Origin: Eilatimonas milleporae
GTDB taxonomy: Bacteria > Pseudomonadota > Alphaproteobacteria > Sphingomonadales > Kordiimonadaceae
Reading direction: 5' to 3'
Assembly: GCF_003688555.1 (NCBI RefSeq)
Contig: NZ_REFR01000014.1
Span: 1 to 64,000 of the forward strand
DNA length: 64,000 bases
Shown here: piece after piece, positions 51,190-60,078 of the stretch
Numbering within the stretch: position 1 is the first letter of the stretch
How the letters are laid out: each line of letters opens with the position of its first letter
Position numbers and translations under genes: made by a program
Notes under the pieces: generated by a model
The model's input: the letters and a program-made list of their open reading frames with translations, nothing else
What the model was told of the DNA's origin: nothing
The model's database searches: none

Positions 51190-51807
51190 TCAACCCTCTG
51201 AACAGGGCTGCGGGTCATAGCCGATCCAGCGGCCAAGCGCGTCAAGCGATGTTTCCAGACGGCCCTGGCGCGCATCGGTGTAGAGAAAGGCCCAGAAACG
51301 GTCACGGTAAGCCGTCGCGCGTATCCATTCCATCATGATCACACGGGTCCGGCACGGCCCTTCGGGCACCAGTTCGATACGCATGCGGCGATCGTCCCGG
51401 TCCGATTGCTGGATGACCTCGAAGACCCTGGTGCGGACGACCTGTTCCGTCCTTTCAACGGCACTCCAGCGCCGGCCGTCCTCGCGCCAGAACAGCAACC
51501 GCGTCGAGGCGGGCTCCGCCGGCGCACCGGTCAGACGGGATATATCCACGATGCCCGCCTGCCAGCGCACCCGGTCCTGCGTGGTGGTCACCCAGGGCCA
51601 CATCATCTCGGGCGTGGCCTCGAACACCCGCGCGCTTTCATGATAGACATCGCCGCCGTCGACCGCGGTGACGGCCCGCAGCAGCACCGCGACAAAAAAC
51701 GCGGCCAGAACGGCAACCACGCTTTTGTGGTACAAATTCCAGTCGGCAAAGGGCAGTTTCGCGGCTTGCGCGTTCATCCGGATCAGAACATCCCTCTTCA
51801 GCTTCAT
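51190..51807 (-). CDS. membrane-anchored SRPBCC-like protein
   Basis: About 205 residues: one membrane helix (SVVAVLAAFFVAVLLRAV) followed by a polyketide-cyclase/START-like domain: VFEATPEMMWPWVTTTQDRVRWQAGIVDISRLTG, TRVFEVIQQSD and MRIELVPEGPCRTRVIMMEW. The pattern of a hydrophobic-ligand-binding cavity is recognisable but the ligand is not. The Met at 51807 is chosen, and 51777 is an alternative nearer the membrane helix. It is convergent with the small gene at 51002, the two stops being eight bases apart. Confidence 0.7.
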   Translation of the reverse strand: MKLKRDVLIRMNAQAAKLPFADWNLYHKSVVAVLAAFFVAVLLRAVTAVDGGDVYHESARVFEATPEMMWPWVTTTQDRVRWQAGIVDISRLTGAPAEPASTRLLFWREDGRRWSAVERTEQVVRTRVFEVIQQSDRDDRRMRIELVPEGPCRTRVIMMEWIRATAYRDRFWAFLYTDARQGRLETSLDALGRWIGYDPQPCSEG

Positions 51808-51978
51808 GCGCGGCGCACTCCATACCCTTCTGTTCGGACAAGATGTGCAGGGATGCCCCTGCAAGCGGCCGGCACGCATATATCGGCGCACCGGGCTTGA
51901 CCCTGTGGAAACGCCCCCATACCGTTGCCCCGGCCTGTTCGGACAGGGCAGTCATATCATATGGTGGGGAGGACCAAA

Positions 51979-52368
51979 ATGACCATTACACTGATCACCG
52001 CAGGCCTGGCGGGTCTCATTCTGATCTGGCTGTCGCTCAAGGTATCCCTGTGGCGGGTGAAAACCAAAACCCTGATCGGCTCGGGCGGCTCCGCCGAACT
52101 GGAGCGCGCCATCCGCGCCCAGGGCAATTTCGTCGAATACGCCCCCCTGATGATGATCCTGCTCGGCCTTCTGGAAACCGGCGGCGCGCTGCCCCTGTTC
52201 GTGCTCATCCTGGCGGCGACGTTTCTGGTCGGACGGCTTTCGCATGCCCACGGTATCGCCAATTTCGCCAGGGAAAACGCCTTCCGCGCCGTCGGAACCG
52301 TCCTGACCTGGCTGAGCGTGGCGGTGGGCAGCCTCGCTGCGCTTCTGATCGGTTTCAACATCCTGTAA
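51979..52368 (+). CDS. MAPEG-family membrane protein
   Basis: 129 residues, four membrane helices. The MAPEG signature is present: AIRAQGNFVEYAPLMMILLGLLE, followed by RLSHAHGIANF and a final hydrophobic segment. Bacterial MAPEG proteins are glutathione-dependent membrane enzymes with poorly known substrates. The ATG at 51979 follows GGGGAGGACC. It lies 40 bases before the pabB–pabC fusion in the same direction, without an obvious link. Confidence 0.9.
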   Translation: MTITLITAGLAGLILIWLSLKVSLWRVKTKTLIGSGGSAELERAIRAQGNFVEYAPLMMILLGLLETGGALPLFVLILAATFLVGRLSHAHGIANFARENAFRAVGTVLTWLSVAVGSLAALLIGFNIL

Positions 52369-52408
52369 AAGGCTGTCCGGTGCCTCGGGCGCGGAAGGCA
52401 GAAGAGTT

Positions 52409-54514
52409 ATGACCGCTTTTTCCCTGCGCCGCGCGCCCCTGGTCCTGTTGGACGACTGTCAATCGGCACGGGTAGACGGGCAGCAGGCAGGCGGGCGGCG
52501 GGAACGGGAAAGCGGTCTTCTGTTCAGCGATCCCGCCCATATCTTGGAAGCCCGCGGTCTCGATGCTATCCCGGACGCGCTGAACCGGATTGACGCACTG
52601 GTGGCGGAGGGCCACTGGCTTGCCGGCTGGCTGTCCTATGAATGCGCCGCCGCGTGGGAACCCCGTGTCCGCCGCGCCATTGAAGACAGCGCCGCAAAGG
52701 CGGGACGGCCGCCTTACGCACGGGAACCGCTGATCTGGATGATGGCCGTCCGGGCGCCGCACCGGGTCGATACGGAAAAACTGCTTCACGAGGCAGAGCG
52801 GGGCAGCCGGCGGCGGGCCGGACTGTCACTGGGCACGCCCCCCCTCAGTGCGGACGGATATAAAAGCCGGTTCGCCGCGTTGAAGGATTTCATCGCCGCA
52901 GGCGATGTCTATCAGGTTAATTTCACCATGGCGCTCGACGCCGCCGTGACCGGTGATCCCATCGCCCTTTACGGGGAAATCCGCCAGCATCAGCTGGCCC
53001 CTTACGGTGCATATATCGACACCGGCGACTGGCGGGTGCTGTCCGCCTCGCCGGAATTGTTTCTGGAACGCCGGAACGGCGGCATCCGCGCCTGCCCGAT
53101 GAAAGGCACCGCCCGGCGCGGCGATAGCGGGGCCGAAGACGCGGCACTGGCGCATGCCCTGGCCGCCGACAGCAAATCGCAGGCGGAAAACCTGATGATC
53201 GTCGATCTTCTGCGCAACGATCTCAGCCGTGTGGCGGAGCCGGGCAGCGTCGCGGTGCCGCGCCTGTATGAGGTCAGCGCCTATCCCACACTGTTTCAGA
53301 TGACCTCGACCGTCACGGCGGACCTGAAACCGGACCTGCCCCCGTCCGATCTGATCCGCGCGGCCTTTCCCTGCGGGTCGGTGACCGGCGCCCCGAAAAT
53401 CCGCGCCATGGAGATTATCGCCGGCCAGGAAAACGGCCCCCGCGGTGTTTATTGCGGTGCCATCGGGTATTTCGGGCCCGAGGGACGGATGACACTGAAC
53501 GTCCCGATACGGACTTTCGTTCTGGGGGCGGACGGACGGGGACGTCTGGGCATCGGCAGCGGTATTGTCGCCGACAGCCGCGCCCGCGACGAATATGACG
53601 AATGCCTGCTGAAGGCCGATTTTGCCCGGCGCGCATCCGTCGCGGACGGCAGCGACACATCAGGCGGCACGGATAAGCCAGATACAGGCAAACAGGACCC
53701 AGAGAAACAGAACAAAGACAAACAGAATACAGGCAAGCAGGACGCACCCCCCCGCTTCCGCGCCGGGACCGCCCTGATAGAAACCATGCGGCTGGACCCT
53801 GACGGACATATCCCGCGCCGGGACCGGCATCTGGCCCGCCTTGCCGCCAGTGCCCGGGCCCTGGGTATGATCAGCGATTCGGCCACAATGGAAAACCGAG
53901 TGGAAAACCAAGTGGAAAACCGAATCGCCCGGCATGTGGCCGCATTGGGCGCGCGGCGGCACACCCGCCGTATGCGCGTCCTGCTGGGACCGGGTGGCAC
54001 GGTCAGCGTCACCAGCAAACCGCTGGACGGCACCCCCGATGGCGGGAAGGCGGATACCCCCCTGCCGGCGGTTGCCATTGCCGGAGACCCGCTTGACCAT
54101 CGCGCGCCCCAGCGCCGGCACAAAACGACCGACAGGGCCATCTACGACATTGCCGCCCGCAAGGCCCGCGAGGACAATCTGGCCGACATCCTGTTTTTCA
54201 ACACCGACGGGCTGCTGGCGGAAGGCGCGATCAGCACGGTTTTCATCGTCCGCGACGGCCTTTGGCGGACACCGCGAATCAGCGACGGCGCCCTGCCGGG
54301 CGTCTTGCGGGCCGAACTGATCGCCCAGGCGGACCCGCCGATTGAAGAAACGGCGATAACACACGATATGCTACGTCAGGCAGACCGCGTTTTTATCGGC
54401 AACAGCGTGCGGGGCTTGCGTGAAGTGACGCTGCGCGAAGAGATCGTGGCCTTGCCCGCCATACGCGGAGCGTCAGAGATGACAACAGACCGGACGAACA
54501 GGGAAGACGATTGA
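52409..54514 (+). CDS. pabB: aminodeoxychorismate synthase I fused to aminodeoxychorismate lyase (PabB–PabC)
   Basis: 701 residues. The N-terminal PabB part (to about residue 405) has AAGDVYQVNFTMAL, KGTARRGDSGAED, LMIVDLLRNDLSRVAEPGSV and FPCGSVTGAPKIRAMEII, the last with the conserved Thr and Gly of chorismate binding. The C-terminal PabC part (about 450–690) is a fold-IV PLP enzyme with TALIETMRLDPDG, the lysine in RRHKTTDRAIYD and FFNTDGLLAEGAISTVF. Together they make 4-aminobenzoate for folate. The linker is low-complexity (GKQDPEKQNKDKQ) and both it and the PabC start hold tandem DNA repeats. It overlaps the next gene's ATG. No PabA is nearby. Confidence 0.95.
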   Translation: MTAFSLRRAPLVLLDDCQSARVDGQQAGGRRERESGLLFSDPAHILEARGLDAIPDALNRIDALVAEGHWLAGWLSYECAAAWEPRVRRAIEDSAAKAGRPPYAREPLIWMMAVRAPHRVDTEKLLHEAERGSRRRAGLSLGTPPLSADGYKSRFAALKDFIAAGDVYQVNFTMALDAAVTGDPIALYGEIRQHQLAPYGAYIDTGDWRVLSASPELFLERRNGGIRACPMKGTARRGDSGAEDAALAHALAADSKSQAENLMIVDLLRNDLSRVAEPGSVAVPRLYEVSAYPTLFQMTSTVTADLKPDLPPSDLIRAAFPCGSVTGAPKIRAMEIIAGQENGPRGVYCGAIGYFGPEGRMTLNVPIRTFVLGADGRGRLGIGSGIVADSRARDEYDECLLKADFARRASVADGSDTSGGTDKPDTGKQDPEKQNKDKQNTGKQDAPPRFRAGTALIETMRLDPDGHIPRRDRHLARLAASARALGMISDSATMENRVENQVENRIARHVAALGARRHTRRMRVLLGPGGTVSVTSKPLDGTPDGGKADTPLPAVAIAGDPLDHRAPQRRHKTTDRAIYDIAARKAREDNLADILFFNTDGLLAEGAISTVFIVRDGLWRTPRISDGALPGVLRAELIAQADPPIEETAITHDMLRQADRVFIGNSVRGLREVTLREEIVALPAIRGASEMTTDRTNREDD

Positions 54515-55389
54515 TGGAACTGGCCCGACTCAAGGATGCACAAGGGATTTTCTGGGCGCTGGTGCGCGGGGAACGCTTCCTGCCCGTCGCCGATGCCGGC
54601 GGTGCCGCCGCCGATGACCTGTGCAGCCTTTTAAACACGGGTGATTTTGCAGCCATGGCCGGCGAGGCGGAAACCATCGACGCCTGGCAGTCCCTTGAAG
54701 ATGCAAGCTATCTGCCGCCCCTGTCGGCGCGCAGCCGGATCCTGTGTGTCGGTAAGAATTATGCGGCGCACGCCCGTGAAATGAATATGGCGGAGGGGGC
54801 CGCCGCCCCTGCCGCCCCGGATATTTTTGTCCGCTTTGCCTCCAGCTTCACGGGCCATGGCGGCGCCATCGAGGCGCCGGAGGACGAATCGACCTTCGAT
54901 TTCGAGGGCGAACTGGCGGTCGTCATCGGCACGGGCGGCCGTACGATCCCGGAAAGCCAGGCGCTGGATCATATCTTCGGCGTCACGACCGCCAATGACG
55001 GATCGCTCAGACGCACCCAGAAACGGACGAGCCAGTTCACCCTTGGTAAAAATATCGACCGGTCCGGGGCCCTGGGTCCCACCATCCGGCCGGTGGGCGA
55101 TGTCGGCGATCTGCAAGCGCTCCGCCTGAAAACCTTTTTGAACGATCAGCAGATGCAGGATGGAACAACGGCGGACATGATTTTCAGTGTCGCGCGCATC
55201 ATCGCCTTTGTCAGCAGCACGATGGCGCTGGCGCCCGGTGACATTCTGCTGACCGGCACGCCTGCCGGCGTCGGAGCCGCCCGCACACCGCCCCGTTTTC
55301 TCAAGGCCGGGGACCGCCTGTCGGTCGAGATTGAAGGCCTGCGCCCCCTTGAAGTCAGTGTCCGCGCGACGCCGGGCGCCCTGCTCTAA
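54514..55389 (+). CDS. fumarylacetoacetate hydrolase family protein
   Basis: About 291 residues. The N-terminal part (YLPPLSARSRILCVGKNYAAHAREM) leads into the FAH C-terminal domain: FDFEGELAVVIGTGGRTI with metal-binding Glu residues, FGVTTANDGSLRRTQKR, TLGKNIDRSGALGPTI and GDILLTGTPAGVGAARTPP. These enzymes hydrolyse or isomerise C–C bonds of oxo acids, and the exact substrate is unknown. The ATG at 54514 overlaps the pabB stop (TGATG), so expression is coupled, although no metabolic link to folate is evident. Confidence 0.9.
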   Translation: MELARLKDAQGIFWALVRGERFLPVADAGGAAADDLCSLLNTGDFAAMAGEAETIDAWQSLEDASYLPPLSARSRILCVGKNYAAHAREMNMAEGAAAPAAPDIFVRFASSFTGHGGAIEAPEDESTFDFEGELAVVIGTGGRTIPESQALDHIFGVTTANDGSLRRTQKRTSQFTLGKNIDRSGALGPTIRPVGDVGDLQALRLKTFLNDQQMQDGTTADMIFSVARIIAFVSSTMALAPGDILLTGTPAGVGAARTPPRFLKAGDRLSVEIEGLRPLEVSVRATPGALL

Positions 55390-55552
55390 ATCCCTTGTCC
55401 GGCTTGGCCGGCCCTTTCATCCGCGACCGGTTTCGGGATGATTTGAGACGACTTGGACATAGCCGTTAACGTCTTTTTTAGAGCTAGGGATTAGCCTCTC
55501 CCCTCAAGGCGAAAATCCATCAAAGCCTGTCTCATACATCAGTAACGAGTCC

Positions 55553-55780
55553 ATGAATGAAACAAGGGTTCACTGGATGCATTCAGCTCAAAAAAACCGC
55601 ACCGGGCCCATGGAAAATACCGGATACGACCATATTTCCGACGGCACACGGACACTTGCGAACACGCTTTCAAGCCACCTCGGCCTCAACAAGGCGCTGG
55701 AATTCTGCCGTGACAACCAGTGGCACGGCGTTCTCGCCGCGCTGGAGGAAATTCACAGCCTGACCGACGGCGACAGCTGA
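55553..55780 (+). CDS. small hypothetical protein (up to 75 residues)
   Basis: Up to 75 residues. The C-terminal part looks well conserved in type (HISDGTRTLANTLSSHLGLNKALEFCRDNQWHGVLAALEE), with a pattern of two amphipathic helices and a Cys, found in small alphaproteobacterial proteins of unknown role. Two starts are possible: ATG at 55553 and ATG at 55610, the second giving only about 56 residues. I cannot decide between them. It follows the FAH-family gene by 163 bases. Confidence 0.6.
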   Translation: MNETRVHWMHSAQKNRTGPMENTGYDHISDGTRTLANTLSSHLGLNKALEFCRDNQWHGVLAALEEIHSLTDGDS

Positions 55781-56065
55781 TAAACGACCGGCGATAGCAA
55801 CGGCCATACCGGCCGCGCGCTTCAAACGGCGACAAATGTATCCGGGTGCCTGACCGCTATCCGACCCTTTCTTTTACTTCCCACCTCAAAGAGTAAAGGC
55901 CGCAGCGCATCGTCGCCGCCTGTCGCCCGCTCGGACATCGTTTCCAGGCATAATTTCCCGGCATAATTTCCAGTCATCAGTCCAGGCCCCGGCACCTCAC
56001 GCCGACCCTCGGTCTTGACAGGGACAACGCCGCGCTATGCCGTGATCCGTCCGCGACACGGCGAC

Positions 56066-56079
56066 TCAAACCGGTTTGA
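56066..56079. promoter_or_regulatory. 14-bp perfect palindrome, candidate operator
   Basis: TCAAACCGGTTTGA is fully symmetric with a central CCGG, the style of LacI-family operators. It lies about 280 bases upstream of the candidate promoter of the TonB operon. No LacI-type gene is in the window, so the regulator is unknown. Confidence 0.4.
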
Positions 56080-56357
56080 ATATTCACATTTTCCGGTCCA
56101 AGGGCGATGCGCCAACCTTCGATCTGGACAAAAGATTAGCCTGACGGCGGCACACGGTCAGGCTGAAAATAGTCGCCCCTTCATCGCGGGCGTGCACGCA
56201 AGTCCGCTCCGCCGCCATTCTTCCGGCCCGCCCGCAACCACAAAAGCCTATGGTATTGAAAGGGGTTGTGCGAACCCGACCGGCCCATCCGCAACTAAAA
56301 GAACGGCGTGAAATAAAATTACGCATGCACGTCCACAGAAGAAGTTAAAATTTTTTC

Positions 56358-56387
56358 TTGGAATCATTCGAGATTCTTGGATTATAA
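56358..56387 (+). promoter_or_regulatory. candidate sigma-70 promoter of the TonB operon
   Basis: TTGGAA at 56358–56363 and TTATAA at 56382–56387 are 18 bases apart, with an A/T-rich stretch upstream (AAGTTAAAATTTTTTC). A start near 56394 would give a leader of about 375 bases, containing a bulged stem at 56462–56474 with 56496–56510. Confidence 0.45.
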
Positions 56388-56769
56388 GCGCGAGCCGGGC
56401 CACCCGGTTAAATCTCGGCTTTTGCGCATGCATGTGGTTGGGGCTTTAAGAAACAGATCATCCGGCATCCTTCGGGGTGAACCGGACGACATATGCGAGG
56501 ATGCTTCCGGCGGCCTTAGGGCGTCTGAGCTATTCCAGGGTGGTCGGCGCGATTGGGAGAGGTACGGGAAGGTCCCTTATTCAGTGTTCAGTGCAGGACT
56601 CAGCAACGGGCTTCTGCCCGGCAGGCGTTTTTGTGCATGAACCGTCTCTCAATGGATGGATGTGAAGATGCAGCCCCTTTCCGGGCGGGATCTTTACTTG
56701 GTTGAACCAGCCGCACAAGGGACAGCGTGCCCGACTGGCGGCGCAGTGGAAACCCAAGTGGGCAGAAAT

Positions 56770-57546
56770 ATGGATAAGGCTAAAGTGAAACGGATTGCTG
56801 TATCGACGGCAGCGGCGGCCTCGGTCCTTCTGGGCGCCTCGATCGCTCAGGCACAGGACGCACGTCTCGACGAAGTCGTGAAGGAAGTTGACCGCTCCAA
56901 CCTGATCGCCCAACAATCCCAGCAGCGTATTGACGGGATCGCCGATGCGACCTCCCAATTGTTCGGGGAATACAAGGCGGTTCTGAAGACCAACGCCGGC
57001 CTGCGTGCCTACAACGCGCAACAGCGCCGCGTGATCGCCGAGCAGGAAAACGAAATCTCCAAAATCGAAATTTCCATCGGCCAGATTGACGAAATCAAAC
57101 GTCAGGTCACGCCGCTGATGCTGGAAATGATCGAGAACCTCGAAGAATTCGTTCGCGCCGACGTTCCCTTCCAGCTTGACGAGCGTCTGGACCGGATCGC
57201 CACCCTGCGCGATGCCATGGACGACCCCAATGTGAACGATCCGGAACGCTTCCGCGTCGTGCTTGAGGCCTACAAGGCCGAAGTCCAGTACGGCCGTACG
57301 GTGAATGCCTATGAAGGTGTTCTGGATGATGGCCGTTCGGTCAATTTCGTCCGCCTGGGCCGCGCCGGCTTCTACTATCAGACCAAGGACGGCCGCGAAA
57401 CCGCGGCCTGGGACGGCGACACGCAAAGCTGGCAGTCTCTCGGCAGCGAATACGCCACACCGGTCCGCCAGCTGCTGAAAATGGCACGCCGTCAGGTTCC
57501 CCTCGATGTTGTCGTGCTGCCTGTCAAAGCACCGCAAACCAAGTAA
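56770..57546 (+). CDS. DUF3450 periplasmic component of the TonB system
   Basis: About 258 residues. Signal peptide (STAAAASVLLGASIAQAQ), then a long coiled coil (VDRSNLIAQQSQQRIDG, EQENEISKIEISIGQIDE) and the DUF3450 C-terminal domain (YEGVLDDGRSVNFVRLGRAGFYYQTKDGR, VVLPVK). This family is the first gene of TtpC-type TonB systems (TonB2-like, known from Vibrio), where it is thought to help the complex reach the outer membrane. The ATG at 56770 gives the signal peptide, and the longer frame to 56656 does not. Only a weak ribosome-binding site is visible. First gene of the operon. Confidence 0.9.
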   Translation: MDKAKVKRIAVSTAAAASVLLGASIAQAQDARLDEVVKEVDRSNLIAQQSQQRIDGIADATSQLFGEYKAVLKTNAGLRAYNAQQRRVIAEQENEISKIEISIGQIDEIKRQVTPLMLEMIENLEEFVRADVPFQLDERLDRIATLRDAMDDPNVNDPERFRVVLEAYKAEVQYGRTVNAYEGVLDDGRSVNFVRLGRAGFYYQTKDGRETAAWDGDTQSWQSLGSEYATPVRQLLKMARRQVPLDVVVLPVKAPQTK

Positions 57547-57575
57547 CCGGCAACCAGAAAAGCGAGACGTAAGCG

Positions 57576-58937
57576 ATGAAAACTCTGTTTACCACTGCCG
57601 CGCTGGTGCTTGGTGTTTCCACCCTGGCACAGGCGCAATCCGCCGACCTCGACGCCCTTTTGAACAAGGTGCGTGAAGGCCGCGTCACGGAAGAAGCCGA
57701 ACACAAGCAGCGCGAAGCCGAATTCCTGCAACGCCGTGACCAGCAGCAGCAGTTGCTGCAACAGGCCCGCCAGGAACAGCAGCGCCTGGAACGCGAGGCC
57801 GAGCGCCTTGAGGAACAGCGCCGCGTCAATGAAGAGCGGATCACGCAGCTTCTTGAACAGCGCCGCGAACGCGCCGGTCAATTGCAGGAGCTTTTCGGCG
57901 TTCTGCAACAGTCCGCCGGCGATGCCCGCTCGATCATCTCCACCAGCCACGTATCCATCGACAACACCGACCGTCTTGACGGCATCAACACGCTTGTCGC
58001 CAAGGCTGCTGACTCGGCTGAACTGCCGACCCTGGACGAAATCCGGTCCTGGCCGACGCAGATGATGCTGGAAATGATCGAATCCTCCAAGGTCGTCACC
58101 TTCCCGCACGAAGTCCGCCGGACGGACGGCACCACGGAAGTGGTCGACCTGACGCGGATCGGTGATTTCACCATCCTCGGCGCCGGCAAATACTACACGC
58201 TGAAAAACGACGGCTCCGTCGAGGAACTCCAGCGTCAGCCTTCCGGCCGTATCACCGGCACGGTTTCCAGCTTCCAGTCGGCCACGTCCGGCATGGCGGC
58301 CATCGGCGTCGACCCGACGCGGGGCCAGATCCTCAACCTCGAAGTTGAGAAGCCGACCCTACAGGAACGTATCGACCAGGGCGGCACCGTGGGTTATCTG
58401 ATCCTGGCACTCGGCGCCATCGGCGTTCTGATGGCCGTTGTTCAGTTCCTGTATCTGACGGTTGTCTCCGGCAAGGTCCGCAAGCAGATCCGCAGCGGCA
58501 CCCCGTCCAAGGACAACCCGCTCGGCCGCGTTCTCTCCGTTTATGAAGAGAACAAGAATGTCGATGTGGAAACGCTGGAACTGAAACTGGACGAAGCCAT
58601 CCTGAAGGAAACGCCCGCACTGGAACGGTTCCTGACCCTCATCAAGCTGATTTCGGCGGTGGCCCCGCTGTTCGGTCTGCTCGGTACCGTGACCGGGATG
58701 ATCGAGACCTTCCAGGCGATCACGCTGTTCGGTACCGGCGACCCGACCATGATGGCGTCCGGTATCTCCATGGCGCTGATCACCACCGTGGAAGGTCTGG
58801 TCGTGGCCATTCCGACCCTGCTGCTGCACAGCTTCGTCTCGGGTGCATCCAAGTCGGTGATCCACGTGCTCGAAGAGCAGTCGGCTGGTATCATCGCCGT
58901 GCATGCCGAGAAGGAACATGCGAATGCTGGGGCTTAA
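57576..58937 (+). CDS. ttpC: TtpC-type MotA/TolQ/ExbB proton-channel protein
   Basis: 453 residues. Signal peptide (LVLGVSTLAQAQ), then a long Gln/Arg/Glu-rich coiled coil (residues about 25–110, with REEQ-like heptads), a periplasmic beta domain (DGTTEVVDLTRIGDFTILGAGKYYTLKNDG) and a C-terminal MotA/TolQ/ExbB channel domain with three helices, including LISAVAPLFGLLGTVTGMIETFQ. In Vibrio TonB2 systems TtpC is needed for siderophore uptake in addition to ExbB and ExbD. It overlaps exbB by 14 bases. The coiled coil probably meets that of the DUF3450 protein (inference). Confidence 0.92.
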   Translation: MKTLFTTAALVLGVSTLAQAQSADLDALLNKVREGRVTEEAEHKQREAEFLQRRDQQQQLLQQARQEQQRLEREAERLEEQRRVNEERITQLLEQRRERAGQLQELFGVLQQSAGDARSIISTSHVSIDNTDRLDGINTLVAKAADSAELPTLDEIRSWPTQMMLEMIESSKVVTFPHEVRRTDGTTEVVDLTRIGDFTILGAGKYYTLKNDGSVEELQRQPSGRITGTVSSFQSATSGMAAIGVDPTRGQILNLEVEKPTLQERIDQGGTVGYLILALGAIGVLMAVVQFLYLTVVSGKVRKQIRSGTPSKDNPLGRVLSVYEENKNVDVETLELKLDEAILKETPALERFLTLIKLISAVAPLFGLLGTVTGMIETFQAITLFGTGDPTMMASGISMALITTVEGLVVAIPTLLLHSFVSGASKSVIHVLEEQSAGIIAVHAEKEHANAGA

Positions 58938-59451
58938 TGAAGCCTTTGACGCGATCCGTGGGTTCATGGAACGGGGCGGCGACGTCCTGTTCCTGATCCT
59001 GGTCGTCACCTTCATCATGTGGGTGCTGATCGTGGAGCGTCTCTGGTTCTTTACTCTGGAGTACCGCAAGCAGCGCAACCGCGTGATCGATGCGTGGGAA
59101 GCCCGCAGCGAGCGGAAATCCTGGTATGCGCATAAAATCCGCTCCGCCATGATTTCGGAGATCAACGACGCGCTGACACGCAATGTCGGCATGATCAAGA
59201 CCCTCGTCGCGCTCTGCCCGCTTGTCGGGCTTCTGGGTACGGTGACGGGCATGATCGAGGTCTTCGACGTTATGGCGAGCCAGGGGTCCTCCAATGCGCG
59301 CGCCATGGCGGCCGGTGTCTCCAAGGCAACCATCCCGACCATGGCGGGCATGGTGGCGGCACTGTCGGGTGTCTTTCTCAGCACCTATATCGAGCGCCGC
59401 GCCAAGCGCGAATCAGACCGGCTGGAAGACAGCCTGACGATGGATCACTGA
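58924..59451 (+). CDS. exbB: ExbB proton-channel protein
   Basis: About 175 residues, three membrane helices. The channel signature is VALCPLVGLLGTVTGMIEVFDVMA followed by ISxA-like VSKATIPTMAGMVAALSG, typical of MotA/TolQ/ExbB. The N-terminal helix is GDVLFLILVVTFIMWVLIVE. It forms the proton channel with ExbD in the inner membrane. The ATG at 58924 is chosen because AAGGA is better spaced from it than from the ATG at 58918, and both lie within the end of ttpC. A strong stem-loop follows the gene. Confidence 0.93.
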   Translation: MLGLNEAFDAIRGFMERGGDVLFLILVVTFIMWVLIVERLWFFTLEYRKQRNRVIDAWEARSERKSWYAHKIRSAMISEINDALTRNVGMIKTLVALCPLVGLLGTVTGMIEVFDVMASQGSSNARAMAAGVSKATIPTMAGMVAALSGVFLSTYIERRAKRESDRLEDSLTMDH

Positions 59452-59471
59452 TCCGGCGTCATGAGTATGGC

Positions 59472-59508
59472 CCCGGGCGCGGGGTCGGGTCCGACCACCG
59501 CGCCCGGG
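59472..59508 (+). repeat. 17-bp stem-loop between exbB and exbD
   Basis: CCCGGGCGCGG and GGTCGG (59472–59488) pair with CCGACC and CCGCGCCCGGG (59491–59508), with one bulged A and a very tight loop. There is no T-run. A stem this stable between two genes of one operon could slow exonucleases or end part of the transcripts. Confidence 0.85.
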
Positions 59509-59574
59509 TTTACCCCCTTATAGCCGCCCGTCGGGCAGAGACCGTGCCCCGGCTGGCAAGTTTGGAGAGAACAC

Positions 59575-59991
59575 ATGCGCAAGTTCGCGAAAGGCGGTGA
59601 AGAGGCCGAAGTCAACATGACTCCGATGCTGGACATCGTCTTTATCATGCTGATCTTCTTCATCGTCACCGCGTCTTTCGTCAAAGAATCGGGCATCGAG
59701 ATCAACAAGCCCGAAGACAACCAGACGGAAAATCCGCCGCCGCCTGACGAGGAGAAGCGGGCTATCGCTTTCGTTATAGACAATAACAATCGTATTACGC
59801 ACGACTTCCGTACCATCGACATTTCGGCTGTTCCCTCTATTATCAAGAAGGAAAGCGTCGAACGTCCGGAAGCCCCGGTCGTCATCCAGGCGGCCGAAGG
59901 TGCCTACACCGGCAATGTCATCCGGATCTATGATGATGCCCTGGCGGTCGGACTGCCTGCGAGCAAGATTGTCGTGACGCCCAAGAAATAA
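59575..59991 (+). CDS. exbD: ExbD/TolR family protein (first copy)
   Basis: 138 residues, one membrane helix close to the N-terminus, with the ExbD signature NMTPMLDIVFIMLIFF, whose Asp is the proton-carrying residue. The periplasmic domain ends with LPASKIVVTPKK. It differs strongly from the second copy in this domain (FVIDNNNRITHDFRTIDIS) and has a stretch of unusual, AT-richer codons around 59760–59830. It would form the ExbB–ExbD motor. It begins 66 bases after the stem-loop at 59472. Confidence 0.93.
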   Translation: MRKFAKGGEEAEVNMTPMLDIVFIMLIFFIVTASFVKESGIEINKPEDNQTENPPPPDEEKRAIAFVIDNNNRITHDFRTIDISAVPSIIKKESVERPEAPVVIQAAEGAYTGNVIRIYDDALAVGLPASKIVVTPKK

Positions 59992-60078
59992 CCCCGACGG
60001 CGCGGATGCGAAGGGCGGGGCTCCTTAAGCTCCGAACCGGTTAAATCGCGCACCGCCAACGGGATGTGGAGAGGTTCC

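Larger units (their letters stand above)
55781..56769 (+). other. non-coding stretch upstream of the TonB operon
   Basis: About 990 bases without a convincing gene. It holds a 13-bp tandem repeat (55947–55972), a perfect 14-bp palindrome TCAAACCGGTTTGA (56066–56079), a hairpin AGCCTGAC/GTCAGGCT (56138–56164), an AT-rich stretch near 56310–56360, a candidate promoter (56358–56387) and then about 375 bases of leader with several stems. Frames of 60–98 codons cross it but none shows protein features. Confidence 0.6.

Noticed and set aside
56015-56311. 98-codon frame in the TonB leader region
   Set aside because: No ribosome-binding site, odd composition and no structural pattern. It also covers the palindrome and hairpin that look regulatory.
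56428-56640. Possible leader peptide frame of about 70 codons before the TonB operon
   Set aside because: No ribosome-binding site and no protein-like pattern. The bases are better explained as structured leader.
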